A stretch of DNA of 64,000 bases, taken from NCBI GenBank assembly GCA_035505655.1, contig DATJQP010000083.1, forward strand, positions 1 through 64,000. Direction: 5' to 3'. Position numbers and translations under genes: made by a program. Under the pieces are notes generated by a model, which was given only the letters and a program-made list of their open reading frames with translations, searched no databases and had not been told where the DNA came from. The stretch's first letter is position 1. Each line of letters opens with the position of its first letter. The stretch is from JAGVPT01 sp035505655 (GTDB lineage Bacteria > Bacteroidota > Ignavibacteria > UBA10030 > UBA8401). Of the stretch, positions 52,838-61,347 are shown one piece after another.

Positions 52838-54754
52838 ATGAAACACTTCCTTCTTTTCCTTCTTACCCCCCTTCTCCTCCTGTTATCGACGGATGCTGCA
52901 GCGCAGGTAAAGCCCGTCACCGTCACCCTAAAGGTTGCGGAGCGTTCGGGTCTTTTCAAGATGGGGGGACCCCGTTTCATCCGGCTGACGCTCTCGACAA
53001 AAAACAGCGAGGATGTTCTTACCTCGGAGAATGTGGGTGCCGGCCAGTACTATTACTTCCTCCTCCAGAATGAAGGGGATTGGAAGGTCGATGTCGACTT
53101 CCTCAAGGACAATCTCCCGCTGCTTGCGCTGGCGCAGGATTCCGCGAAGCTTCATCCTGATTATTGCGGCGAGATCATTGCCAACGGCGAGAGCACGTTC
53201 GTTCTTATCGGATTCCCGAAAACGTTCGCGCTCAACCGCCCGTTCGCGTTCGAGTTTCCGATTGACGATGCCGTGGCGAGAACGGAGGTGACGATCCCGG
53301 AGGAGTGCTGGCCCGGGTACGCGAAAGTGACAAAGTATTTCGGCGCTGGATCCAAAGCGCTCCAGGACGGGAACTATAAAGAGGCGGTCTCCAGCTTCAA
53401 TACGATCCTCGAAGACCCGTCGCTGACAATCTTCCCCGTCTTCTCCGACGCGAGGGGGAAGAGGCTGGAGGCCTTCCAGAAATATTTCGATGAAAAATCC
53501 GACAGCCTCGCGAAAGCGTTGTCTGGAACGGATCTGAAGCTCAAGATCGCCGCCTCGAGCGACGCGATCGACAGGTTCCAGTACGTCGTCGACTCCCTCA
53601 CGGACCAGGCGGCGGGGATCACATCTTCCGATGCGGCGATATCGGCCCTCGCAGACAAAGCCAAAGCCTCGATTCAGCGATCGCGCGTTTCGCTCGACTC
53701 GCTTCGACAGGCGCTTGATGACTTCAACGTCCGCTGGATCATTGCCGGATCTTCCGGGACGAAGATCGAATACAAATACAAGTACGTCATCGAAGCGCTC
53801 GCCGACGCGTTCGCTTCCCTGAATTTCCAGGACTCGACATCGAAGGAACTTCAGTGTTCCATCCCGGACGAGCTCATGTCACGGCTGAAGAAGTACAACC
53901 TCGACGAGTCGTACGAGACGTTTATCCGGATCGTCAACGACCGCTGGAAAAAAGGGATGGCGTTGTTTCCCCCCGAGTTCATTATCAATCTCCGTCGCGA
54001 CACGGCACAGTTCCCGCTCCCCTACTACTCGGTCCTGAAGGCAGTGAACGATTTCTACTCGCTTAACTACGCGACCGCGAAAGTCGAGATCTTCCAGGTG
54101 ATGAAGACCAGCTATGATCACGACCTCACGGGACGGATGGACGATCTCCGCGTCCTCATTGACTCACGGCTCAAGAGGACCCCGAACGAGGTGCTGGCGC
54201 ATATGACGGACGGAGCAACCGCCGAGGAGAAGGGAAACACCGACGGCGCGGCGGAGCACTACAGGGACGCCATGCTGATCGCGGACGACTACGCCCCGGC
54301 CTCCTTCGCGCTCGGCAAGCTCTACGACCGGACGGGAGACGTCTACAAGGCGAATAACTTTTTCCAGAAGGCCGTTTCGACCGACACGCTCTACTACAGC
54401 GCCTACCGGTTCCTCTACATGAATTACTTCAAGAACGCCAACTTCAAACCGATGATCGACCTCCTGACGCAGGCGCTCGCGCACGGGAACGATTTTTATG
54501 ACATCCACTACAACCTCGGGATTGCATACAACGGGGCGGCCCTGTATGAGGATGCGATCAAGCAGTACGAACGGGCGCTCGAGCTGAATGACCGGAGCGT
54601 TGAAGCGAACATCCAGGCGGGGATCGCGTACCAGAATATGAAGTCCTACGCAAAGGCGCGCGAGTACTACACCCGCGCGATCCAGATCGACCCCGAGAAC
54701 CAGACCGCAACCGAGAACCTCAAGCGGCTTGACGACCTTCAGAAGAAGTTCTGA
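52838..54754 (+). CDS. Secreted TPR-repeat protein
   Basis: The 638-residue protein has a signal peptide (1-23, ending DAAAQ), a beta-rich N-terminal domain (~25-150) unlike any I know, a first TPR unit (~165-190, KALQDGNYKEAVSSFNTIL), a helical middle, and at least four TPR units in the last ~180 residues (for example LGKLYDRTGDVYKANNFFQKA and YEDAIKQYERALELN). TPR arrays bind partner proteins. It is divergent from the caspase operon across a shared regulatory region, so it may be a scaffold for that system, which is inferred from position. No ribosome-binding site is visible before the ATG. A stem follows the gene. Confidence 0.82.
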   Translation: MKHFLLFLLTPLLLLLSTDAAAQVKPVTVTLKVAERSGLFKMGGPRFIRLTLSTKNSEDVLTSENVGAGQYYYFLLQNEGDWKVDVDFLKDNLPLLALAQDSAKLHPDYCGEIIANGESTFVLIGFPKTFALNRPFAFEFPIDDAVARTEVTIPEECWPGYAKVTKYFGAGSKALQDGNYKEAVSSFNTILEDPSLTIFPVFSDARGKRLEAFQKYFDEKSDSLAKALSGTDLKLKIAASSDAIDRFQYVVDSLTDQAAGITSSDAAISALADKAKASIQRSRVSLDSLRQALDDFNVRWIIAGSSGTKIEYKYKYVIEALADAFASLNFQDSTSKELQCSIPDELMSRLKKYNLDESYETFIRIVNDRWKKGMALFPPEFIINLRRDTAQFPLPYYSVLKAVNDFYSLNYATAKVEIFQVMKTSYDHDLTGRMDDLRVLIDSRLKRTPNEVLAHMTDGATAEEKGNTDGAAEHYRDAMLIADDYAPASFALGKLYDRTGDVYKANNFFQKAVSTDTLYYSAYRFLYMNYFKNANFKPMIDLLTQALAHGNDFYDIHYNLGIAYNGAALYEDAIKQYERALELNDRSVEANIQAGIAYQNMKSYAKAREYYTRAIQIDPENQTATENLKRLDDLQKKF

Positions 54755-54759
54755 TCCCC

Positions 54760-54801
54760 CGAAAACAAACCGTCCGAAGCTTCGCTCGAAACTTCGGACG
54801 G
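54760..54801 (-). terminator. Terminator between convergent genes, best for the minus strand
   Basis: The 10-bp stem CCGTCCGAAG / CTTCGGACGG lies at 54770-54779 and 54792-54801. Read on the minus strand it is followed by GTTTGTTTTC, so it ends the PEP-synthase-like gene. On the plus strand the tail is not T-rich, so it would be a weaker stop for the TPR gene. Confidence 0.78.
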
Positions 54802-54828
54802 CCGGGGGACTCTTCCCTCCTCGTCTTC

Positions 54829-57807
54829 CTACCCCTCAGGCTTCAAAATAATCCCTTTGTTCTTGTGTCCGTTCATCTTGATCGTGATCGGCCTCGTGCA
54901 CCGGATATGCTTCGTGAACGCGAACGTCTCGGTCGCCTCCCGCGTGCGGAGCCATTCCCAATCGATAAACCCTTCGTTCGTGTGTGCGTTGACGGTGAAG
55001 TAGCCCACCATAAACGACGTGAGGTTCTGGAAAAAGTGTGAGCCCTGGGAAGGCGTGACGTTGAAATCTCTCATGTTCGCCTCGACGATCGCCGCAGCCC
55101 CGGAGATCTGGTCCCATGTCACCGGAATCCCGAGCCACGGATCGAGCGTTCCCCAGCGTCCGACGCCGATGAGTAGGTAAGGCGTCTCCTCCGCCAGAAG
55201 CTTCGCGTTGAGCTTGCTCACTTCCAACGCCACTTCCCGGCTCTTCGACCGGTCGAACGTGTGGATATCGACAACGACGATATCGTGGAGATCCTTGATG
55301 ATCCCGTTCCCGAGAACGTGGAGGCTCTGGCAGATGAGCTCCGCCGGATCGACCTCCTCCACATTAAGCTCCTCCGTCTCCCTGTTGATGACGAGGGGGC
55401 GCATTTGGAGGAGACCGAACTCCTTCGGCTTTCCGTTCGGAACCGAAAGGTTGACCGCGAACTCAATCTCGACAGCGGCCCCCATCCCCCAGCTCCCCAT
55501 GTCGAGGATAAGATCGAGAATCTCCGGCAAAGGGAAGCCGTGCCCCTTGAGGAGCGGGGCGAATGTCACGAGGCGAACCCCTTTCCGCGAGATGCCGTCC
55601 GAGATCATGGCGTTCTCCGCGGAATAGGTCGAGCCGATGGCGTTGAGCGTCCCGTCGATTTCAGAAATCTGGAGTTCGAACTTCTTCACGAGCATGTCGT
55701 GCGTGACAACGATCGCGTTCTCCCGCTCGGTGAGGACGAGGGCGTAGAACTCGTTCTGGTTGTTCTGCAGGATGTCGTCGATGGAGGAGAACTGCTGGAG
55801 TTGGAGCGGATACTTCGGGCAGAATCGCACCGCATTGCCGCCGTCGACGATCTCCTTTCCGAGGCCGAGCGCCACTGAGACGATGCCGTCCTCCGGTGTC
55901 TGGGGCGGAGCCGGGAAAAAATTGTACGATTTTCCCACCCCGGAAAAATCCGGGTAGAATTTGTCGTTGTGTGGCGAGCCGACCATCTTCTGGATGATGA
56001 CCGCCATTTTCTCCTCCTCCAGCCGGTACGACGTCACCCTGATGTAGTCTTTCGCGGTCTGGTAAAACGTCGACGCGTAGACCCGTTTGATGGTCCTGAG
56101 GAGCTCCTCGAGCCGCTCCTTCTTTTCCGGGCTGTTGTTCGGGATCATGTAGGTTTCGTAGACCCCGGCGAACGGATGATACTGCGAGTCTTCGAGAAGG
56201 CTCGATGACCTGACGGCGAGCGGCTCGTCGACGAGGTCGAGAAAAGCGGAGAGATCTTCGAGGACCTCGGGGGGGAATTTCTTTGCCTCGAGGAACCGGC
56301 GCGTGAGCTCGGTGTCGTCGGAGGCCCTGAGCGCGTATTTTCGGAGATGGTTATCATCAAGAAACTGGTCGAAGACATCGGTCGCCACAACGACGGAAGG
56401 AGGGACGAAAATCCGCACTCCGTCGAACCTTTCCCCGATGTCGTGGCTGCTGATGAGAACGTTGACGAACCCAAGCCCCCTCGCCTTTCCCCCGAGCGAA
56501 CCGGTTCCAATCCTCGCGAAGCTGCTCGAGACGTCGAACGTCTCCGGGTTAAAATCGGTGATCATTCCGCGCTGCCGTATCTGGCGGTAGTCGTGGAGCG
56601 ATGCGATGAGGTCGGCACGGAGAGCGGCGATGGATGGGTAGTCGGAGACCTTCCTCGGTCTCAGGCGGTGGGCCAGCCAGAACTCGGTCCTGGCCTTCAG
56701 CCAGTTCGAGAAGTGGTTCCGCTCCCCGTGGTAAAGGATGCTTTCTTCCGGCACGGTATGGAGTTGTCCCTCGAGCGACTTAAGGTCGTGCGCCCGTCCG
56801 ACCTCTGTCCCGTCCGGAGTCCGGAAAATGAAGTCCCCAAAGCTGAAATACTGCACCATGAACTGCCGCAGGTCCTCCAGGAGGGTCGGTGATTCCTTTC
56901 TGAGGAACGATGCTCCGACCGCCCTCGCCCGTTCTTCATTTTGCTGGACGTTCGATTGGAGGAGGATCGGAATGTCCGGATGACGGCCTTTCACGGCTCT
57001 GGCGAATTCGATCCCCGCTTCTGCATCCTGCTGCCCGTTGCGGGAGAAGTCGATGTCGGAGATGATGCCGAGGATATCGTTTTCATATTTCTCGTAGTAC
57101 TCCCACGCCTCTTCGTACGTCGTGCAGAGGAGGATCTTCGGCCGGGCACGCATCCTCAGGAACTTGTGGGAAAGGTTGATCCCCTCCGAAATGAGCCTCT
57201 GCGATTGCTTGATGATCTCGGTGTAAATGAGGGGAAGGTATGCCGAGTAGAACCGGATGTTGTCCTCGATGAGAATGATCGACTGCACGCCGGCGAGCCG
57301 CACGTCGTCGTCAACGTTCAGCCTGTCCTCGACGTACTTGATGATCGCGATGATGATCCGGAAATCCCCCTGCCAGATGAAGACCCTGTCGAAGACCGAA
57401 GTGTCGTGATGGGCAAAAAGCTCGGTGAGTTCACGGTTGTCATACCCGAGAAGGATGACCGGGATCTTCAGCCCCGCCTCTCGAACCTTCCGCGCAAAGG
57501 TCACCGCGTGCATATCCTCGATATGCGGGGTGGTGATGATCATATCGAAGCGGTTCTCTTCGAGCGCAAGAGCAATCGCTTCTTCGCCGCTCGCAACCCG
57601 CGTGAGCTCGGGAGAGTTGCTCAGGTTAAGTCCCTGGTACTCGTTGCGGATAAGCTCGTAGAGCCTGCCGTCTTCTTCGAAGAGGTAGGAATCGTAGAGG
57701 CTGGAGACGAGGAGAATATCTCTGACGCGGAACCGGGTGAGGTTCTGAAATCCCTGGAACCGGGTGCCGTGCCCCTGCTCAACCCAGAAGGGATCGTAGG
57801 TTTGCAT
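54829..57807 (-). CDS. Two receiver-like domains fused to a PEP/pyruvate-binding (PPDK N-terminal-like) domain
   Basis: The 992-residue cytoplasmic protein starts at ATG 57807; a TTG two codons earlier is the alternative. Receiver 1 (~30-160) reads MIITTPHIED, with threonine where the phospho-acceptor aspartate should be. Receiver 2 (~175-315) keeps LIEDN, ISDIDF (Asp251) and FLRKES (Lys304). After a linker comes a PPDK/PEP-synthase ATP-grasp-like region (~430-840): GSLGGKARGLGF and LAVRSSSLLEDSQYHPFAG. No phospho-histidine swivel or PEP-binding barrel is seen, so complete pyruvate phosphorylation is unlikely. It may phosphorylate or bind another partner under two-component control. It lies behind glutamate dehydrogenase, across a terminator. 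Confidence 0.82.
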   Translation of the reverse strand: MQTYDPFWVEQGHGTRFQGFQNLTRFRVRDILLVSSLYDSYLFEEDGRLYELIRNEYQGLNLSNSPELTRVASGEEAIALALEENRFDMIITTPHIEDMHAVTFARKVREAGLKIPVILLGYDNRELTELFAHHDTSVFDRVFIWQGDFRIIIAIIKYVEDRLNVDDDVRLAGVQSIILIEDNIRFYSAYLPLIYTEIIKQSQRLISEGINLSHKFLRMRARPKILLCTTYEEAWEYYEKYENDILGIISDIDFSRNGQQDAEAGIEFARAVKGRHPDIPILLQSNVQQNEERARAVGASFLRKESPTLLEDLRQFMVQYFSFGDFIFRTPDGTEVGRAHDLKSLEGQLHTVPEESILYHGERNHFSNWLKARTEFWLAHRLRPRKVSDYPSIAALRADLIASLHDYRQIRQRGMITDFNPETFDVSSSFARIGTGSLGGKARGLGFVNVLISSHDIGERFDGVRIFVPPSVVVATDVFDQFLDDNHLRKYALRASDDTELTRRFLEAKKFPPEVLEDLSAFLDLVDEPLAVRSSSLLEDSQYHPFAGVYETYMIPNNSPEKKERLEELLRTIKRVYASTFYQTAKDYIRVTSYRLEEEKMAVIIQKMVGSPHNDKFYPDFSGVGKSYNFFPAPPQTPEDGIVSVALGLGKEIVDGGNAVRFCPKYPLQLQQFSSIDDILQNNQNEFYALVLTERENAIVVTHDMLVKKFELQISEIDGTLNAIGSTYSAENAMISDGISRKGVRLVTFAPLLKGHGFPLPEILDLILDMGSWGMGAAVEIEFAVNLSVPNGKPKEFGLLQMRPLVINRETEELNVEEVDPAELICQSLHVLGNGIIKDLHDIVVVDIHTFDRSKSREVALEVSKLNAKLLAEETPYLLIGVGRWGTLDPWLGIPVTWDQISGAAAIVEANMRDFNVTPSQGSHFFQNLTSFMVGYFTVNAHTNEGFIDWEWLRTREATETFAFTKHIRCTRPITIKMNGHKNKGIILKPEG

Positions 57808-57831
57808 ACGCAAAGATCACAAAAGTGGAAT

Positions 57832-57875
57832 CAAAAAACAAAGCCTCCCGGGGTTCGGATAAACCCCCGGAAGGC
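57832..57875 (-). terminator. Rho-independent terminator after glutamate dehydrogenase
   Basis: On the minus strand, a long GC stem GCCTTCCGGGGGTT / AACCCCGGGAGGC with one mismatch and a short ATCCG loop is followed by TTTGTTTTTT. It lies 43 bp after the gdhA stop and just before the PEP-synthase-like gene. Confidence 0.9.
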
Positions 57876-57917
57876 CTTGAGGCTGGCTCCTCACATCCGA
57901 GGAGGTATGAGGTGCGC

Positions 57918-59279
57918 TCAGACTAGTCCCTGGTCCATCATGGCATCGGCGACTTTGAGGAATCCGCCGATGTTGGCGCCGTTGACGTAGTTCCCGGGGG
58001 TTCCGAACCGGTTCGCCATGTCGACGCAGGTTTTATGGATGCTCTTCATGATAATATGGAGACGGTTGTCGACCTCCTCGCGGGTCCAGGGCATCCGCAT
58101 ACTGTTCTGCGACATCTCGAGGCCCGACACCGCCACGCCGCCGGCGTTCGCCGCTTTGGCGGGTCCGTAGAGGATGCCGGCATCGATGAAGGTCTTCACG
58201 CCGTCGAGCGTCGTCGGCATGTTGGCTCCCTCGGCGACGACGTAAACCTTGTTCTTCAGGAGGTTCTGGGCATCCTTCCCGTTGATCTCGTTCTGCGTGG
58301 CGCTCGGGAAGGCGCAATCCGCTTTGTGATTCCAGAGCGGGTTGTAATCGAGCTTCTGATCGATCGGGGTATAGACGACTCCCTTGAACTTCTCCGCGTA
58401 TTCCTTGATTCTCCCTCGCCGGGTGTTTTTGAGGTCCATGACAAAGTCGAGCTTCTCCTTGGAGATCCCTTCCTCGTCATAGATGTAGCCGTTTGAGTCG
58501 GAGAGGGTGACGGCCTTGCCTCCGAGCTGGTTGATTTTTTCGACCGTGTACTGGGCGACGTTGCCGCTTCCGGAGACGAGACATTTTTTTCCCTGGAGCG
58601 TCTGGCCGCGCGTCGTGAGCATCTCGGCCGCAAAGTAGACGGCGCCATATCCCGTCGCCTCTGGTCTGATGAGCGAGCCGCCCCAGTTCAGACCTTTGCC
58701 GGTGAGGACGCCCGTGAATTCATTTCGCAGCCTCTTGTACTGGCCGAACAGAAATCCGATCTCGCGTCCTCCAACGCCGATGTCGCCGGCGGGGACGTCG
58801 GTATCCGGACCGATGTGGCGGCAAAGCTCCGTCATGAAGCTCTGGCAGAAATGCATCACTTCGTTGTCGCTTTTTCCTTTCGGATCAAAATCGGATCCGC
58901 CTTTGCCTCCGCCCATGGGGAGTGTCGTGAGGCTGTTTTTGAAGACCTGTTCGAAGGCGAGAAATTTAAGGATGCCGAGGGTCACGGAAGGATGGAAGCG
59001 AAGTCCGCCTTTGTATGGACCGATGGCGCTGTTCATCTCGATCCGGTATCCGCGGTTGATGCGGATGTTTCCACGGTCGTCCATCCAAGGCACGCGGAAC
59101 ATGAGGACGCGTTCCGGTTCGATCATTCTCTCGAGGATCTTTGCGTTGCGGTATTCAGGATGACGTTCCAGGACAACGCTGAGGGAATCTGCGACTTCTT
59201 GCACTGCTTGATGGAATTCGGGTTCGGCGGGATTTTTGGATTTGACTTCAGCCATTAGGGCTGTTACGTACTCAGACAT
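57918..59279 (-). CDS. gdhA: NADP-type glutamate dehydrogenase
   Basis: The 453-residue enzyme interconverts glutamate and 2-oxoglutarate plus ammonia. Active-site motifs: IGPYKGGLRFHP (Lys90), LPMGGGKGGSDFDPKGKSD (catalytic Lys126), then DVPAGDIGVGGREIGFLFGQY, and the nucleotide fold KCLVSGSGNVAQYTVEKINQLG. Length matches the hexameric NADP enzymes of E. coli type (447 residues). The start is ATG 59279, five bases after GGAGG. It is a single gene with its own terminator. A 747-bp leader region lies upstream. Confidence 0.96.
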   Translation of the reverse strand: MSEYVTALMAEVKSKNPAEPEFHQAVQEVADSLSVVLERHPEYRNAKILERMIEPERVLMFRVPWMDDRGNIRINRGYRIEMNSAIGPYKGGLRFHPSVTLGILKFLAFEQVFKNSLTTLPMGGGKGGSDFDPKGKSDNEVMHFCQSFMTELCRHIGPDTDVPAGDIGVGGREIGFLFGQYKRLRNEFTGVLTGKGLNWGGSLIRPEATGYGAVYFAAEMLTTRGQTLQGKKCLVSGSGNVAQYTVEKINQLGGKAVTLSDSNGYIYDEEGISKEKLDFVMDLKNTRRGRIKEYAEKFKGVVYTPIDQKLDYNPLWNHKADCAFPSATQNEINGKDAQNLLKNKVYVVAEGANMPTTLDGVKTFIDAGILYGPAKAANAGGVAVSGLEMSQNSMRMPWTREEVDNRLHIIMKSIHKTCVDMANRFGTPGNYVNGANIGGFLKVADAMMDQGLV

Positions 59280-59474
59280 AGAAACCTCCAGGTGGGAAGG
59301 GTGCGACGGTGCGGGTTGTCGCGAACTTTTGGATGTGGGGTACAGCTGCGGACAGCTCGATGTAAAATCAGTTCTATGGCTCGCGGAAGTCGCAAAAAGT
59401 ATGCCGCCAAAGAGAAGGCTGTTCCAGCGTTTAAACAGTAGTTTGGTTCGCCGTGGGTTGAACTTTTCCCAAAA

Positions 59475-59502
59475 ATGGTATGCCTAATGATGGAATTGTC
59501 AC
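59475..59502 (-). promoter_or_regulatory. Possible sigma70-like promoter for gdhA
   Basis: On the minus strand, GTGACA (59497-59502), 16 nt, then TACCAT (59475-59480, 4/6). The resulting leader would be ~190 nt. The match is modest. Confidence 0.32.
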
Positions 59503-59641
59503 TTTTGGACTGGATGTTTTCCGTCTCATTTGGATTCATCCGGAGGATGGGGGGTGACGTGGCGTCTCGTCTTTATCCATTAGATCAATGCACTCCGATA
59601 TGTATGTATAGCGACGAAGGACATGATCGTCTGACACATCG

Positions 59642-59654
59642 TCCCTGACGGGGA
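59642..59654. repeat. Possible degenerate palindrome of the same repeat family
   Basis: TCCC-TGACG-GGGA, followed by TTGAATGAT. It resembles the other elements in the cluster only loosely. Confidence 0.35.
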
Positions 59655-59694
59655 TTGAATGATATTGTGACGCGCGCTTTCTACGAACAACGCT

Positions 59695-59707
59695 GCTCCT
59701 ACGGAGC
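59695..59707. repeat. Palindromic repeat element
   Basis: GCTCC-TAC-GGAGC, flanked by CTACGAACAACGCT and GGCTATAAG. This is the inverse orientation of the repeats at 59809 and 59862 and matches a dispersed intergenic palindrome (GCTCCTACGGAGC with a nearby CTATAA) that I have seen widely in Bacteroidota genomes. Confidence 0.6.
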
Positions 59708-59808
59708 GGCTATAAGGTCGGATGCGAATAGATCTCTCATCGCATGATCCTGCAAATCCGAGACCTACGTACCATCATGCTTGACTCGATCACGATGTCA
59801 ACCATCGG

Positions 59809-59834
59809 GAGCACCGTAGGCGCGACCCGTGCAT
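59809..59834 (+). repeat. 26-bp repeat, copy 1
   Basis: Begins GAGCACCGTAGGCGCGACC and ends GTGCAT. It is 24/26 identical to the copy starting at 59862 and contains the CCGTAGG palindrome core. Confidence 0.75.
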
Positions 59835-59861
59835 AACACTGAGATCGAAGTACTATTTCGT

Positions 59862-59887
59862 GAGCGCCGTAGGCGCGACCTGTGCAT
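59862..59887 (+). repeat. 26-bp repeat, copy 2
   Basis: Begins GAGCGCCGTAGGCGCGACC and ends GTGCAT. The core GCGCCGTAGGCGC is a perfect palindrome arm pair, more intact than copy 1. Confidence 0.75.
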
Positions 59888-60026
59888 TCGCAAATCAATC
59901 ATGTCGCAATCCCGCAGAGGTACCTCGTTTCTCGTGAATCCGATTTTTCTCCTGCTTTTTTCCCTCAATCTTGGTATCTTCCCGCATTGATTTCTTCGGA
60001 ACAATAACCATCCCAAAGGACGCAGC

Positions 60027-61274
60027 ATGAACGAGACCGCGTTGGACAGACTCCTGCGATACGTCAAGATCGATACGCAGTCGAAGGAAGACTCCCCTTC
60101 CTACCCGAGCACCGCGAAACAACTCGACCTCCTCAACCTTCTTCTCAAGGAGGCGAAAGAACTCGGCCTGAAAGATGCGACCATCGATAAATACGGCTAC
60201 GTCATGGCCACGATCCCGTCGAATATTCCATCCGGACACAAGGCACACGGAAGAGTGCCGACGATCGGGCTCATCTCCCACGTCGACACCTCCCCCTCGG
60301 AGAGCGGCGCCGACGTGAAGCCGCAGGTCGTTCACTATAAAGGAGGAGACATCGTTCTCCCCGGCGATCCCTCGGTGGTGATCAAGGATTCGGAAAACCC
60401 CGAACTGAAACACAACATCGGCAAAACGGTCGTCACGAGCGACGGCACCACGCTTCTCGGCGCAGACGACAAAGCAGGCCTCGCGATCATCATGACCGCG
60501 GCCCAGAAGCTGATGGCTAATCCTCAACTTCTCCACGGCGACATCCGCATCGGCTTCACCCCGGACGAGGAGATCGGTGCCGGAACCCAGTACTTCGACG
60601 TCAAGAAATTTGGCGCTCAGTTTGCCTACACTGTCGACGGGGATACGCCGGGAGAGCTCAACAAGGAGACCTTCAGCGCGGACCAGGCGGTCATTACGGT
60701 GTACGGAAGGAATATCCACCCCGGGTCGGCCAAAGGGATCATGGTAAATTCCATCCGCACGATGGCCGATATCATTGCACGGATGCCGAAAGATGTCGCC
60801 CCCGAAACGACGGAGGGCTACGAGCCATATATTCATCCTCACATCATCGAGGGAGAAGAGGCAAAATCCACCCTGAAAATCCTCCTCCGTGATTTCGATA
60901 CCGCCGGATTGAAGGTCCTGAAGCAGAAGCTCGAAAAGATCATCGCTGACGTTCAACCCCTTCACCCCAAAGCGCGGATCGAGCTCAAGATCGTCGAGCA
61001 GTACCGCAACATGAAGGATGGACTCGGGAACGATCCGCGCCTCCTCGGGTGCCTCGAAGAGGCTACCCGTCGCGCCGGTCTCACCCCCGAGTGGAAACCG
61101 ATCAGGGGCGGCACCGACGGTTCAAAACTTACCGCCGTGGGCCTGCCGACGCCGAACATCTTCACCGGCGGACAGAACTACCATTGTAAGAACGAGTGGG
61201 CATCCGTCTACGGTATGGAGAAAGCCGTCGAGACCGTGGTGAATCTTGTTCAGCTCTGGGTCGAAAAGAGCTGA
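60027..61274 (+). CDS. pepT: Peptidase T (tripeptide aminopeptidase, M20 family)
   Basis: The 415-residue cytoplasmic metallopeptidase releases the N-terminal residue of tripeptides. M20 zinc ligands are visible: His85 and Asp87 in GLISHVDTSPS, Asp147/Asp148 in GADDKAGLA, and Glu181/Glu182 in TPDEEIGAG; a histidine near the end, in NIFTGGQNYHCKNEW, completes the site. Length matches E. coli PepT (408). The ATG follows AAAGGA. The next gene, an OPT oligopeptide transporter, lies 73 bp downstream, which fits a peptide import and breakdown pair. Confidence 0.95.
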   Translation: MNETALDRLLRYVKIDTQSKEDSPSYPSTAKQLDLLNLLLKEAKELGLKDATIDKYGYVMATIPSNIPSGHKAHGRVPTIGLISHVDTSPSESGADVKPQVVHYKGGDIVLPGDPSVVIKDSENPELKHNIGKTVVTSDGTTLLGADDKAGLAIIMTAAQKLMANPQLLHGDIRIGFTPDEEIGAGTQYFDVKKFGAQFAYTVDGDTPGELNKETFSADQAVITVYGRNIHPGSAKGIMVNSIRTMADIIARMPKDVAPETTEGYEPYIHPHIIEGEEAKSTLKILLRDFDTAGLKVLKQKLEKIIADVQPLHPKARIELKIVEQYRNMKDGLGNDPRLLGCLEEATRRAGLTPEWKPIRGGTDGSKLTAVGLPTPNIFTGGQNYHCKNEWASVYGMEKAVETVVNLVQLWVEKS

Positions 61275-61347
61275 ACGAAGTTCATCGGAACCCCTGACAT
61301 ATCCCCGGAACAAATCATCGCACCGATCATCCTGAAGGAACCATCGC

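Larger units (their letters stand above)
59280..60026. other. 747-bp gene-free region with degenerate palindromic repeats
   Basis: The region lies between the divergent gdhA and pepT genes. No coding frame longer than ~90 codons fits, and none resembles a gene. A possible gdhA promoter is at 59475-59502. The stretch 59600-59900 holds at least three related GC-rich palindromes, listed separately. The short ORFs here are out of keeping with neighbouring codon use. Confidence 0.7.

Noticed and set aside
59809..59887. Possible CRISPR array from two 26-bp direct repeats
   Set aside because: Only two direct copies occur, a third element is inverted, spacing is irregular and no cas gene is present.
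59954..59980. Promoter with TATCTT upstream of pepT
   Set aside because: The -35 region at proper spacing matches only two of six bases.
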